A stretch of 64,000 bases of DNA from JACMLD01 sp040007355 (GTDB lineage Bacteria > Bacteroidota > Bacteroidia > Chitinophagales > Chitinophagaceae), in assembly GCA_040007355.1 (NCBI GenBank), contig JBDTVE010000051.1, positions 1-64,000 on the forward strand, written 5' to 3'. Below the pieces are notes generated by a model, which made no database searches, was not told the DNA's origin, and saw only the letters and a list, made by a program, of their open reading frames with translations. A program made the position numbers and the translations under genes. Positions 36,442 through 45,183 of the stretch are shown here, one piece after another (position 1 is the stretch's first letter; each line of letters begins with the position of its first letter).

Positions 36442-36472
36442 TGCCCTGATTTTTTGTTTATCGGGGCATTTT
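36442..36472 (+). terminator. Intrinsic terminator after the act-cox operon
   Basis: TGCCCTGAT and ATCGGGGCA form a 9-bp stem (one G-U pair) over a 9-base loop, followed by TTTTG, 50 bases after the coxA stop. It separates actA-coxA from the ctaB block. Confidence 0.75.
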
Positions 36473-36571
36473 GTTAACGGGTGTAGAGGCTGTTGTGTAC
36501 CGGGTTATTTGACAAGCAGGCCCCTGGTTGAGCGAGCGATGATGTGGAAATAAAAAAACCCTGGTTATTGA

Positions 36572-37531
36572 ATGCAAAACGTTAAAACAGATAATTCTAG
36601 TTCTTTTACATTGGCCATCAAGCTGCGCGATTATATGATGCTGGTAAAGTTCAGCCTCAGCTTTATGGTAGTCTTTTCTGCCGTAATCAGTTATTTGCTG
36701 GCGCCGGAGATAATTGGGTACAATGCAAAAATGATCCTGTTGTTGTTTACAGGCGGCTTCCTGGTAACGGCTAGCGCCAATGCAATTAACCAGGTAGTGG
36801 AGAAAGATACGGATGCATTGATGAAGCGAACTGCCAAACGCCCCCTGGCCAGCGGCAGAATGAGCGTTACGGAAGGCTGGAGCTTTGCGGTTATTTCAGG
36901 CGCACTGGGGGTTTTTATCCTCTGGTATTTTTTCAATGGGCTTGCAGCCGGTCTGGCCGTATTCAGTTTGTTCCTGTATGCATTTATCTATACACCGTTA
37001 AAGAAAGTAAATTCCATATCGGTGCTGGTAGGTGCGGTACCCGGGGCACTGCCCTGTTTAATTGGATGGGCAGCCGGAAACGATTCGTTGAGTGCGGGCG
37101 GATGGGCTTTATTTGCCATCCAGTTTTTTTGGCAGTTTCCGCATTTCTGGGCCATTGCCTGGATAGCGCACAAAGATTATTCAGGGGCAGGCTTTAAAAT
37201 GCTGCCCAGCGTAGAAGGACCCACAAAATATTCAGCCATTCAGTCAATTATTTATTCACTGTTGCTGATACCCGTTGGTGTGCTGCCCTATGTTTTTGAG
37301 ATGAGCGGATTGGTGAGTTTTCTGATTGTTTTTATTGCCAACCTGTTAATGGTCTGGCAATGTATAAGGTTGTACCGCGAGATGGAATTAAAGGCGGCCA
37401 GAAGGGTAATGTTCAGCAGCTATATCTATTTACCGGTGGTATTGCTGGCTTTGCTGGCAAATAAATTACCCGCCGGTACCAGGATAGAGACCGGCGGCAT
37501 TGTTCAATTGATGAATTTGATAACCGGGTAA
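36572..37531 (+). CDS. ctaB: Heme O synthase (protoheme IX farnesyltransferase)
   Basis: A 319-residue UbiA-type prenyltransferase with about nine helices. The first Asp-rich motif reads NQVVEKDTDALMKRT (N-x6-D-x-D) and the second site lies in WIAHKDYSGAGFKMLPS. It adds a farnesyl group to heme b to make heme O, then CtaA makes heme A. First gene of a six-gene forward block for oxidase completion: two subunit III genes, subunit IV, SCO and DUF420. The start at 36572 is 180 bases after coxA. Confidence 0.96.
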   Translation: MQNVKTDNSSSFTLAIKLRDYMMLVKFSLSFMVVFSAVISYLLAPEIIGYNAKMILLLFTGGFLVTASANAINQVVEKDTDALMKRTAKRPLASGRMSVTEGWSFAVISGALGVFILWYFFNGLAAGLAVFSLFLYAFIYTPLKKVNSISVLVGAVPGALPCLIGWAAGNDSLSAGGWALFAIQFFWQFPHFWAIAWIAHKDYSGAGFKMLPSVEGPTKYSAIQSIIYSLLLIPVGVLPYVFEMSGLVSFLIVFIANLLMVWQCIRLYREMELKAARRVMFSSYIYLPVVLLALLANKLPAGTRIETGGIVQLMNLITG

Positions 37532-37546
37532 ACGATGCAATAAAAA

Positions 37547-38152
37547 ATGATAACAAATAGTATTTTGAAGCAATATAAAGACGCTCCTTTTGGTGGGGAT
37601 GGGAGCCAGCGTAAAAAAATTCATCCTTATAAATTTACATTGTGGGCGGGTATCGGTAGTATTATTATGATGTTTGCCGGGTTTACCAGCGCTTATATTG
37701 TAAAACGGGAACAGCCGGGCTGGATTGGGTTTACCATGCCGGCCATATTCTGGTATTCAACCGGGGTAATGCTGCTGAGCAGTATACTGATGCAATTGTC
37801 TGTTGGCACATTCAGGAACCGCGATATGGAAAAATACCGGAACCTGGTTGCCTCTACAACAGGGCTTGGCATTCTTTTTATTGTTTTACAGGTAATTGGT
37901 TATATACAACTAAACAGGCAGGGTGTGCGGGTGGAAGGTTCGGGTGCAGGCGTTTTTTTTATCATCATTTTCGGCGTGCATGCGTTGCATGTACTGGGTG
38001 GGGTAATTGTTTTGATGGTGTTGTTTTTCCGGTCCCTTAGCAGCCGCATCCGCAGTTATAATATTGTTCCGGTGGAAGTGGCGGCCACGTACTGGCATTT
38101 TGTTGATTTGCTTTGGGTATATCTTTTTATTTTTTTTATGGTGATACAATAA
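37547..38152 (+). CDS. Cytochrome c oxidase subunit III-like protein (first copy)
   Basis: A 201-residue heme-copper oxidase subunit III protein of the short, five-helix type, with HALHVLGG and the C-terminal YWHFVDLLWVYLF that mark the family. It begins 15 bases after ctaB. A second, different subunit III follows at 38231. Bacteroidota often keep both, so one may be a structural partner for subunit I and the other an extra subunit or belong to a different oxidase. The sequence alone does not tell which one binds this CoxA. Confidence 0.9.
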   Translation: MITNSILKQYKDAPFGGDGSQRKKIHPYKFTLWAGIGSIIMMFAGFTSAYIVKREQPGWIGFTMPAIFWYSTGVMLLSSILMQLSVGTFRNRDMEKYRNLVASTTGLGILFIVLQVIGYIQLNRQGVRVEGSGAGVFFIIIFGVHALHVLGGVIVLMVLFFRSLSSRIRSYNIVPVEVAATYWHFVDLLWVYLFIFFMVIQ

Positions 38153-38230
38153 CAAGGCGCCTTTTATTGAAAAATATACCGGGTTAGTTGAATGATATTT
38201 TAAATTTGAGAACTTATTTAAACAACGTAC

Positions 38231-38908
38231 ATGTCACAAACAATTACTGCTGATAGAAAATGGTGGAGTGGGGGAAAAAGCCCATTTAACGTAGAGTACG
38301 GCAAATTAATGATGTGGTATTTTTTAATGAGCGATGCTTTTACTTTTGGCGCATTCCTGATTTCTTATGGTACCATCCGTTTCTCCAGTAATAGCTGGCC
38401 CGACCCCAACGAGGTGTTCCGTACCTTTCCCGGTGTTCACGGAAACATGCCGGTTCCCCTGGCTTTTGTGAGCTTAATGACATTTATCCTGATTATGAGT
38501 TCGGTAACCATGGTGTTGGCAGTAGGCGCCGGCCATGAAAATAATAGAAAGAAAGTATTGTTTTATATGGCGCTCACCATTCTTGGCGGACTGGCTTTTT
38601 TAAGCTGCCAGGCATGGGAGTGGACGCACCTGCACGGGGAAGGCGCCTGGTGGGGCAGGAACCCATTTATGAATATCGACGGTTCACAATCCAGCACCAA
38701 TTTTACCAATTTCTTTTTTACCATTACCGGTTTTCACGGCTTCCATGTTTTTTCAGGCGTTATCATTAATATCATTATGTTTATCATGACCTGGCGAGGC
38801 GTTTTTGAAAAAAGAGGGCACTACCTGATGATTGAGAAGGCAGGATTGTACTGGCATTTTGTGGACCTTGTTTGGGTATTTGTTTTCACCTGTTTCTATC
38901 TTTTTTAA
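38231..38908 (+). CDS. Cytochrome c oxidase subunit III (second copy)
   Basis: A 225-residue subunit III with FHGFHVFSG and YWHFVDLVWVFVF, plus a helix 3/4 loop region (AWEWTHLHGEGAWW) not present in the first copy. It lies 78 bases downstream of that copy. A TAAATTTG sequence at 38201-38208 could be an internal promoter. It is the longer copy, with six helices likely. Confidence 0.92.
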   Translation: MSQTITADRKWWSGGKSPFNVEYGKLMMWYFLMSDAFTFGAFLISYGTIRFSSNSWPDPNEVFRTFPGVHGNMPVPLAFVSLMTFILIMSSVTMVLAVGAGHENNRKKVLFYMALTILGGLAFLSCQAWEWTHLHGEGAWWGRNPFMNIDGSQSSTNFTNFFFTITGFHGFHVFSGVIINIIMFIMTWRGVFEKRGHYLMIEKAGLYWHFVDLVWVFVFTCFYLF

Positions 38909-38979
38909 TAATAAAAATAACCCTGGCTACTGTAGCGGCCCTGTTACCTTTACCGGCCATCAGCGTAAAAAAAATAATT

Positions 38980-39423
38980 ATGGAAAATGTACATACGGTA
39001 GAAGATATGCAATATGCAGAAGAGCATAGCTTTGATACAAAAGCGATCTGGAGGACCTTTCGGATACTCCTGTATATTACGGTATTTGAGCTGATCCTGG
39101 CCATCAGCTATTATGAAATGACTTTTTCTAACCCACACCTGGTAAAACATCTTTTGAATGGGGTATTTATCGTACTTACCCTTGCCAAAGCATTTTTTAT
39201 CATTGCGGAATTTATGCACCTGCGCCACGAGCTGAGAAACCTGATATTGTCTATTGGTATACCGGCCATGCTGTTTGTCTGGTTTATCGGCGCCTTCCTA
39301 TGGGATGGGGATTCGTACAAAAATCTGCGTAACAATTATGATCGCAATCACCTGGAACAAAGCAAACAGAAAGCGCCGGTAAAAGAAGAACACGAGGCAA
39401 AAAAGCCAGGATCGATTGAATAG
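38980..39423 (+). CDS. Cytochrome c oxidase subunit IV family protein
   Basis: A 147-residue small membrane protein with three helices (about 30-50, 60-80 and 88-108) and the family's IAEFMHLRHELRN segment. I prefer the ATG at 38980 because the longer frame starts inside the previous gene. It completes the oxidase; the family's role is assembly or stability of the complex. The SCO gene start follows its stop by 82 bases. Confidence 0.88.
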   Translation: MENVHTVEDMQYAEEHSFDTKAIWRTFRILLYITVFELILAISYYEMTFSNPHLVKHLLNGVFIVLTLAKAFFIIAEFMHLRHELRNLILSIGIPAMLFVWFIGAFLWDGDSYKNLRNNYDRNHLEQSKQKAPVKEEHEAKKPGSIE

Positions 39424-39505
39424 CAGCGTTGGTGCTTTAAAATATTTTTTTCATTCATCAACCATTGCCCCCGGCGATGGTTTTTTATTAAGTAAAACAA
39501 ATAGC

Positions 39506-40306
39506 GTGAGTAAAAAAGCATTGCTTGCATTGTGTATGGCTATTGCACTTCCCGTAGTTAGCTACCTGTTGGTAAAACATTATGGCGATGAGGCCGTGGT
39601 AATGCCGCGCAGGTTTTATGAAGATTCAATCATTACCCGGGTGAACGATGGTAAAATGAGCAGCGATACCATCTGGCACCAGGTTAAGAATATCACGTTA
39701 ACCAACCAACTGGGAAAGACCATTACGCTGGACCAATTAAAAGGAAAAATACTGGTCGTTGATTTCTTTTTTACCCATTGCGGTTCTATCTGCCCGACGC
39801 TTGCCCGGAATATGAAAAAATTGCAGGAAGCCGTGAAACACCAGGACAATATAAAATATGCCGATACCAGTTTTGTACAGTTTCTTTCCTTTTCCATTGA
39901 CCCCGAAAGAGATTCCGTTCCCGTGCTGAAAAGATATGCCGACAAATTTGGCGTCAATCACGATACCTGGTGGATGCTTACCGGCCCCAAGAAAACGATC
40001 TATGATTTTGCTTTTGAAGAACTCAAGGTAGACCGGTACAACGATGAACCCATTGATTCCTCCTTTGTTCATACCAGCCGGTTTACACTGATCGACAAAG
40101 ACGGCGTGGTAAGAGGGTATTATAACGGGCTTGATGATACTTCGCTGGCAAAACTGGGCAACGATATGGTATTGCTGATGCTTGAAAAAGACAAAAAGAA
40201 AAAGTCTGAGCTGTTGACCGAGATAACCGCTATCTGGCCCATATTTATTATAGCCATCCTGGCGGTAATCATATTTTTATTTATCAACAGGAAACCGAAA
40301 TTCTAA
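39506..40306 (+). CDS. SCO family copper chaperone
   Basis: A 266-residue thioredoxin-fold protein with an N-terminal membrane anchor (about 5-23), the Cu-binding CxxxC (Cys92/Cys96, in THCGSICP) and the distal His189 (FVHTSRF). SCO proteins insert copper into the CuA site of oxidase subunit II. An extra hydrophobic C-terminal helix (about 244-262) and short tail are unusual for SCO proteins. The likely start is the GTG at 39506; the longest frame begins with a TTG that overlaps the end of the subunit IV gene and adds a non-homologous leader. Confidence 0.88.
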   Translation: MSKKALLALCMAIALPVVSYLLVKHYGDEAVVMPRRFYEDSIITRVNDGKMSSDTIWHQVKNITLTNQLGKTITLDQLKGKILVVDFFFTHCGSICPTLARNMKKLQEAVKHQDNIKYADTSFVQFLSFSIDPERDSVPVLKRYADKFGVNHDTWWMLTGPKKTIYDFAFEELKVDRYNDEPIDSSFVHTSRFTLIDKDGVVRGYYNGLDDTSLAKLGNDMVLLMLEKDKKKKSELLTEITAIWPIFIIAILAVIIFLFINRKPKF

Positions 40307-40858
40307 ATGGAAAATTTGCCAGAACCGGTACTTCAGAAAAATGATCGGCGAGCAAAATCGCTGATATGGGTTTTTAGTTTCGCCATATTTTCCGCAATCA
40401 CGGCCATGGGGGCCATTCACCTGCAGGCAGACCTGGGTTTTAACGTACACATTTTTGCAAAGATCAACGCTTGTATCAATACCGTGGTGAGTTTCCTGCT
40501 GCTGGCTGCTCTGGTGGCGGTGAAACGGCGGAAGCTCATCCTGCACAAAAGGCTGATGCTAACGGCAATGGTATTGTCTGTGCTGTTCCTTATTTCTTAT
40601 ATATGCCACCATTTGTTTGCAGGCGATACCCGGTACGGGGGCACCGGCGCGGTGCGTTATGTCTATTTCTTCATCTTAATCACTCATATTTTCCTGGCAG
40701 CCATCATTATGCCTTTTGTTTTATTTACGGCCTACCGGGCACTGATAGCCGAATTTCAGCGACACGGGAAACTGGCGCGCATAACATGGCCCATCTGGTT
40801 CTATGTATCGGTGACCGGTGTGCTGGTATATCTTTTTATCAGCCCGTATTATCATTGA
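40307..40858 (+). CDS. DUF420 membrane protein (oxidase-associated)
   Basis: A 183-residue protein with about five helices, of the DUF420 family. The family is commonly encoded at the end of caa3/aa3 oxidase operons, and an assembly role is assumed but not shown. Conserved histidines occur in ICHHLFAGD and THIFLAA, and a short C-terminal YYH ends the protein. Its ATG directly follows the SCO stop (0-base gap), so translation is probably coupled. It is the last gene of the forward cluster. Confidence 0.88.
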   Translation: MENLPEPVLQKNDRRAKSLIWVFSFAIFSAITAMGAIHLQADLGFNVHIFAKINACINTVVSFLLLAALVAVKRRKLILHKRLMLTAMVLSVLFLISYICHHLFAGDTRYGGTGAVRYVYFFILITHIFLAAIIMPFVLFTAYRALIAEFQRHGKLARITWPIWFYVSVTGVLVYLFISPYYH

Positions 40859-40911
40859 AAATACAGGGACTTCTCAGGGCTAGCACCCCCGGTACCCCGG
40901 CCGGCTGGCCG

Positions 40912-41355
40912 CTACAACGGCTGTTCTGCCGGGTTCCAGAATAAATTTTTAAAATCGGTAACGGTATCGTTTTTTACCCGTACCCCTTCTTTCTCCAGCA
41001 ATTCCTGCATTTTTGTAGGACTGCCAAAATGATGTTTGCCACTCAGCATGCCGTTGCGGTTTACCACGCGGTGCGCCGGCACTCTGGGTTTTACATTCCT
41101 GGCGCCATTCATAGCCCATCCTACCATACGGGCCGAAAGTTTGGTGCCCAGGCTATTAGCAATGGCGCCAAAAGACGTGACCCGCCCCCTGGGTATTTGC
41201 CGGGCTACCTCATAGACCAGCTCAAAAAATGAAGCTTCTTTTTTACCGGATGGTTTTACAACAGCAGGCTTTTCTTTTTTTACCGGTATCCGTATTCTTG
41301 CTTTTGGCATAGATAAATTGATAAGGTTTGTAAAAGAAGCAGTGACCGGTTTCAT
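40912..41355 (-). CDS. MGMT-family alkyltransferase-like protein (ATL)
   Basis: A 147-residue protein of the DNA alkyltransferase fold whose PCHRV motif reads PAHRV (residues 93-97), so the alkyl-accepting cysteine is an alanine. Such ATL proteins bind O6-alkylguanine, flip it and recruit nucleotide excision repair instead of repairing it. The helix-turn-helix RVTSFGAIANSLG (about 59-70) and the Arg finger RMVGWAMNG are kept. The start ATG at 41355 overlaps the previous stop by 4 bases (ATGA), which fixes the start by translational coupling. It is the last gene of a trmB-DUF5522-ATL operon. Confidence 0.85.
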   Translation of the reverse strand: MKPVTASFTNLINLSMPKARIRIPVKKEKPAVVKPSGKKEASFFELVYEVARQIPRGRVTSFGAIANSLGTKLSARMVGWAMNGARNVKPRVPAHRVVNRNGMLSGKHHFGSPTKMQELLEKEGVRVKNDTVTDFKNLFWNPAEQPL

Positions 41356-41546
41356 TTTTTGCGCCAACTTTTCTCTTTTAAAAATACTGCTTTTTGTGGT
41401 TCAGGCACACAATCATACCTAAACGGACAATGCCGGCAACCATTGCCACAGCAATATCCCCTGGCCCAATGATATTTCTCCGTAAATACCACATAACCCT
41501 CATCGGTATAATAAAAATCAATCTCCTCCACCATTGGCTGATTCAT
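41352..41546 (-). CDS. DUF5522 small cysteine-rich protein
   Basis: A 64-residue protein with the family motif RGYCCGNGCRHCPFRYDCVP (residues 29-48), which has five cysteines and probably binds a metal. Function is unknown. It sits between trmB and the ATL gene, overlapping trmB by 29 bases and the ATL start by 4 bases, so all three are translated from one mRNA. Confidence 0.85.
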   Translation of the reverse strand: MNQPMVEEIDFYYTDEGYVVFTEKYHWARGYCCGNGCRHCPFRYDCVPEPQKAVFLKEKSWRKK

Positions 41547-42237
41547 ATATTTTCAAATGTTCCTGCAAGGGTTTATCAATATCGGGTAAGGGTTCAACCG
41601 GCAATTTGAATTTTAAATAGTGAATACGGTTGCTTTGCGCTATATCCAACCCTTCGTAATGTGTTTTAATCTGTAGTTCAGGCGAGATGCCAGGCTGATC
41701 ATACACGTTTTCGTGGTCCTCCGCTAGCGCAAGTCCGTACCATTTAATAACCATTTTGGTAAACTGGTACAAATCGGGTGAGTCAGTCTTAAGGTGAATA
41801 TAACCACCCGGCCGAATGATTTGTTGATAGCGCCGCAGGAATTTTGGATGGGTAAGTCTTTTTTTTGCCTTGGAAAGGCGTAGCTGCGGGTCAGGGAAGG
41901 TAATCCATATTTCGGCCACCTCGTCTTTTGCAAAAAAAGCGGTAATGGCATCTATCTGGGAACGCAGGAAAGCAGCATTCCGGATCCCAAGTTCCAGGCA
42001 TTTCTTTGCCCCAACATACAGGCGGTTGCCTTTTATGTCGATGCCAGTGAAATTCCGGTTGGGATACAGCTTTGCCAGGCCAATGGTATATTCACCTTTT
42101 CCACAGGCAAGCTCCAGGGTAAGGGGATGATTGTTTTTAAAAAAAACCTGCCATTGCCCCGCCATCCCCTCGGGGTTCTGCAGTACATTGGGAAACCCTT
42201 TAATGGCTTCAAACCGGATTAGTTTTTTATGTCCCAT
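41518..42237 (-). CDS. trmB: tRNA (guanine-N7)-methyltransferase
   Basis: A 239-residue class I methyltransferase that makes m7G46 in tRNA. SAM-binding motif I is LELACGKGEYTIGLA (about 41-55); motif IV ITFPDPQ and the Asp/Pro-rich segment follow. It opens a three-gene reverse-strand operon with overlapping genes. A perfect TAnnTTTG element lies 7 bases before its ATG. Confidence 0.93.
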   Translation of the reverse strand: MGHKKLIRFEAIKGFPNVLQNPEGMAGQWQVFFKNNHPLTLELACGKGEYTIGLAKLYPNRNFTGIDIKGNRLYVGAKKCLELGIRNAAFLRSQIDAITAFFAKDEVAEIWITFPDPQLRLSKAKKRLTHPKFLRRYQQIIRPGGYIHLKTDSPDLYQFTKMVIKWYGLALAEDHENVYDQPGISPELQIKTHYEGLDIAQSNRIHYLKFKLPVEPLPDIDKPLQEHLKIYESANGGGD

Positions 42238-42244
42238 AGTTCAG

Positions 42245-42252
42245 CAAATGTA
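42245..42252 (-). promoter_or_regulatory. TAnnTTTG promoter element for the trmB operon
   Basis: Reverse strand TACATTTG, a perfect -7 match with 7 bases between its G and the trmB ATG, implying a very short or absent 5' leader. Confidence 0.55.
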
Positions 42253-42400
42253 AAGCGCATCGCATTCCAATTATCATATTAGCGTGGAAACACTTAATAG
42301 TGGCACTGTGGGCACCCACCCGGGTATTTTGCAGGGGTTTGACAAATAAAACTACCGCTGCCGCGTTTAATCGCCAGCAAACGAATTTATTCCGATATCC

Positions 42401-43096
42401 GTGCCCCTTAATCAATATAAAAACCGGCTTTTCCTATGCTTATTGGCATTAATGGCAATGGGCCAGGGCCATGCACAGGAACCCATCCATACAAAACAGA
42501 CCGGTATTACTATAAAACCCACCACTGATTTTGACCAGCGTTTTTATTATGTGCCAGAGGGCGGGCGGCAGAACGTATGGGGCTATCGTGCGGGCATTCT
42601 AATCAATGATAAATATAAACTGGGCATTGGGGGTTATTATATGAACCGGCTCGCCGATAAGCCGCTGACAGCTTTGGGCTCCGGCCTAAAAGCCAATGCA
42701 TTGGCGTTGCGCCGGCAGCTGTACCTCGGTACCGTATACTACGAGCCCTACCTGCTACGTAAGACCTTATGGGAATCCAGCCTAGTATTTGAAACAGGTT
42801 ATGGCCGTACCGTTACTACTTCCCCGGATAAAACAACCAACACGATGGACGCTAAAAGAAACGCCTTGCTGGTTCCGGTGGGTATTGGGCTGTCGGTGAA
42901 CATAAAATTGCCTGCTATCTTCCGGGTACAATGTTTTCGCTGGGTGGGTATCAACGCCATGGCTGGTTACCGCGGCATCCTATACCAGCAGGAAAAACAA
43001 TACAAATACAACGGATTTTACTGGAGTCTGGGCGGAGCAATATTCCTGGATCGAATCCTGGAGGATTGGCGCAAACGCAAAACCGGCAGACCATAA
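42401..43096 (+). CDS. Secreted or outer-membrane protein, function unknown
   Basis: A 231-residue protein with a signal peptide (about 1-26, ending HAQ) and a mature part rich in alternating aromatic/hydrophobic and polar residues (e.g. KYKLGIGGYYMNRL, RQLYLGTVYYEPYLL), typical of a small outer-membrane beta-barrel. The start is a GTG at 42401; an in-frame ATG at 42452 would lose the signal peptide. No family is recognised. It stands between the trmB operon and mutL. Confidence 0.55.
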   Translation: MPLNQYKNRLFLCLLALMAMGQGHAQEPIHTKQTGITIKPTTDFDQRFYYVPEGGRQNVWGYRAGILINDKYKLGIGGYYMNRLADKPLTALGSGLKANALALRRQLYLGTVYYEPYLLRKTLWESSLVFETGYGRTVTTSPDKTTNTMDAKRNALLVPVGIGLSVNIKLPAIFRVQCFRWVGINAMAGYRGILYQQEKQYKYNGFYWSLGGAIFLDRILEDWRKRKTGRP

Positions 43097-43233
43097 ACTT
43101 TGAACTATTCATTCTAAACAGCCCCGCAAACAACCTGCCGTCTGACGGATAGCCTCCCGGCTGTTTGGCAGCGTTGTATATACCAGGTATTTTTTCCAGC
43201 CGATATATTAGTTTATTTTCGTTCCTTAAAACG

Positions 43234-43238
43234 AGGAG
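43234..43238 (+). promoter_or_regulatory. Shine-Dalgarno AGGAG deciding the mutL TTG start
   Basis: AGGAG with 6 bases to the TTG at 43245. Shine-Dalgarno sequences are scarce elsewhere in this window, so this one supports the unusual start codon. Confidence 0.7.
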
Positions 43239-43244
43239 CAGATT

Positions 43245-45125
43245 TTGATCGATATCATCCAGTTATTGCCCGATAATATTGCCAACCAGATAGCTGCTGG
43301 CGAAGTGATTCAACGCCCGGCCAGCGCGGTAAAAGAATTAATGGAAAATGCGGTAGATGCCGGCGCCACCGAAGTAAAACTGTTTATCAACGATGCAGGC
43401 AAAGCCCTGATACAGGTCATTGATAACGGCCAGGGCATGAGCGAAACCGATGCCCGTATGGCTTTTGAACGCCATGCCACTTCCAAAATAGCCAATATAG
43501 AAGATCTTTTTCGGATACGAACCATGGGTTTCCGGGGAGAGGCGCTTGCTTCCATTGCTGCCGTGGCACAGGTAGAACTTAAAACCAAAAGGGCCGAAGA
43601 TGATGCGGGAACTTTTATAGCCATTGAAAACAGTCAGGTCATCAAACAAGAGCCCATTGCGGCCACAACAGGCACCAGCATTGCCATGAAAAACGTGTTT
43701 TTTAATGTGCCGGCCCGCCGAAATTTTTTAAAAAGCAATGCTGCCGAAACCCGGCATATTATTGATGAGTTTATACGGGTGTCCATGGCCTTTCCTGAAA
43801 TATTTTTTTCGCTTACCAGTAATGGCCAGGAAGTATTTCACCTGGGAAAAGGAGGCCTCAAACAACGGATTGTACAAATACTCGGCAATCATTACAGCTC
43901 AAAGCTGGTAGCAGTGCAGGAGCAAACGGATTATCTGAATATCTACGGCTTTGTGGGAAAGCCGGAGACGGCTAAAAAAACCCGGGGCGACCAGTATTTT
44001 TTTGTAAATAACCGGTTTATCAAAAGTGGCTACCTGAACCATGCCGTAATGAATGCATTCCAGGAGATCATTGCGCCGGATAGTTTCCCCGCTTATGTAT
44101 TGTTTATAGATTTGGATCCCGCACAAATTGATATTAATGTGCACCCCACCAAACAGGAAATAAAATTTGAAGACGAAAAAATTGTATACGCTTTTATACA
44201 CGCAGCCATTAAACATGCACTGGCGCAATTCAGCATCACGCCCACGCTGGAGTTTGATCTTGATATCAATATCCAGCAGCTGGACGCCGTATCAAAACCT
44301 TTTACGGCCGATAAACAGGCTGCTGCCAGCGCTTCCGGTTTGTACAAAGATTTTACGCAAAAAAACCAGGCTCATTTTATAACGCCCACTAATAAAAGCG
44401 AGCTAAAACACTGGCGCGATTTTTATGAAAATACCGCTGCCACAGCCCCGCCACAAAAATTTGCATCCTTGCTAGACGGTATAAAAGATCCTGCAGATAC
44501 CGGAACACAAATAAATGACCAGGAAATCAATAGCGAACTTCAATTCCAACTACTGGCAGACGCGCCGCTGTTGCAGTTGCACCAGTCTTATATTGTTGCG
44601 GCCACTACCCGCGGGTTTATTTTGGTTCACCAGCAACTGGCGCATGAGCGTATTTTGTATGAACGTTTTAGCGATGCGTTAAAAGGAAAAAAGATGGCTA
44701 CACAGCAAAGTCTTTTCCCTGTTACATTACAGTTTGCCACCCAGGATGCCGTATTGCTGAGCGATTTGCTGGAAGAGCTGCAGCTGCTGGGCTACCAGGT
44801 GGAACCATTTGGCAAAGACGCGTTTGTAGTGCAGGGAACACCGGCCGGTCTGGAAGCCGGCGATGAAAAAAAAGCCATTGAAAACCTGCTGGAACAATAC
44901 AAGCATTTTAGCAGCGAAGTAAAATTTTCCAAAAGAGAAAAACTGCTGCGAGCAATGGTATACCAGCAGGCAATAAAAAGCGGCCGGATACTGGCCGATA
45001 AAGAAATGAAGTCTTTGTTGCAGGATCTTTTTGCCTGCGCGCAACGCAATATAACCGCTGGTGGAAACCCCACCTATATAGAATTTAAAAACGACTATTT
45101 AGAAAAGCTTTTTGGACGGGGATAA
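43245..45125 (+). CDS. mutL: DNA mismatch repair protein MutL
   Basis: A 626-residue MutL. The N-terminal GHKL ATPase shows NQIAAGEV, the ATP-hydrolysis Glu31 and Asn35 (KELMENAVDAG), DNGQGM and TMGFRGEALASIAAV, followed by the transducer domain. A low-complexity linker spans about 340-440 and the C-terminal dimerisation domain about 440-626. The endonuclease motif DQHAxxExxxxE reads HQQLAHERILYE at 462-473, so the metal-binding Asp and His are lost, and no CPHGRP motif is seen near the end. It is therefore probably a non-nicking MutL, relying on another strand-discrimination mechanism. The start is a TTG with a good Shine-Dalgarno. Confidence 0.96.
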   Translation: MIDIIQLLPDNIANQIAAGEVIQRPASAVKELMENAVDAGATEVKLFINDAGKALIQVIDNGQGMSETDARMAFERHATSKIANIEDLFRIRTMGFRGEALASIAAVAQVELKTKRAEDDAGTFIAIENSQVIKQEPIAATTGTSIAMKNVFFNVPARRNFLKSNAAETRHIIDEFIRVSMAFPEIFFSLTSNGQEVFHLGKGGLKQRIVQILGNHYSSKLVAVQEQTDYLNIYGFVGKPETAKKTRGDQYFFVNNRFIKSGYLNHAVMNAFQEIIAPDSFPAYVLFIDLDPAQIDINVHPTKQEIKFEDEKIVYAFIHAAIKHALAQFSITPTLEFDLDINIQQLDAVSKPFTADKQAAASASGLYKDFTQKNQAHFITPTNKSELKHWRDFYENTAATAPPQKFASLLDGIKDPADTGTQINDQEINSELQFQLLADAPLLQLHQSYIVAATTRGFILVHQQLAHERILYERFSDALKGKKMATQQSLFPVTLQFATQDAVLLSDLLEELQLLGYQVEPFGKDAFVVQGTPAGLEAGDEKKAIENLLEQYKHFSSEVKFSKREKLLRAMVYQQAIKSGRILADKEMKSLLQDLFACAQRNITAGGNPTYIEFKNDYLEKLFGRG

Positions 45126-45183
45126 GCTGGTTTAACCACTGGTTTTATTCTTGTGGATCGGCAGCTGCTCTAACGGTGTTGCA

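Noticed and set aside
38201..38208. TAAATTTG before the second subunit III gene
   Set aside because: A perfect motif but in AT-rich DNA inside a co-directional operon, with no -33 element; not separable from chance.
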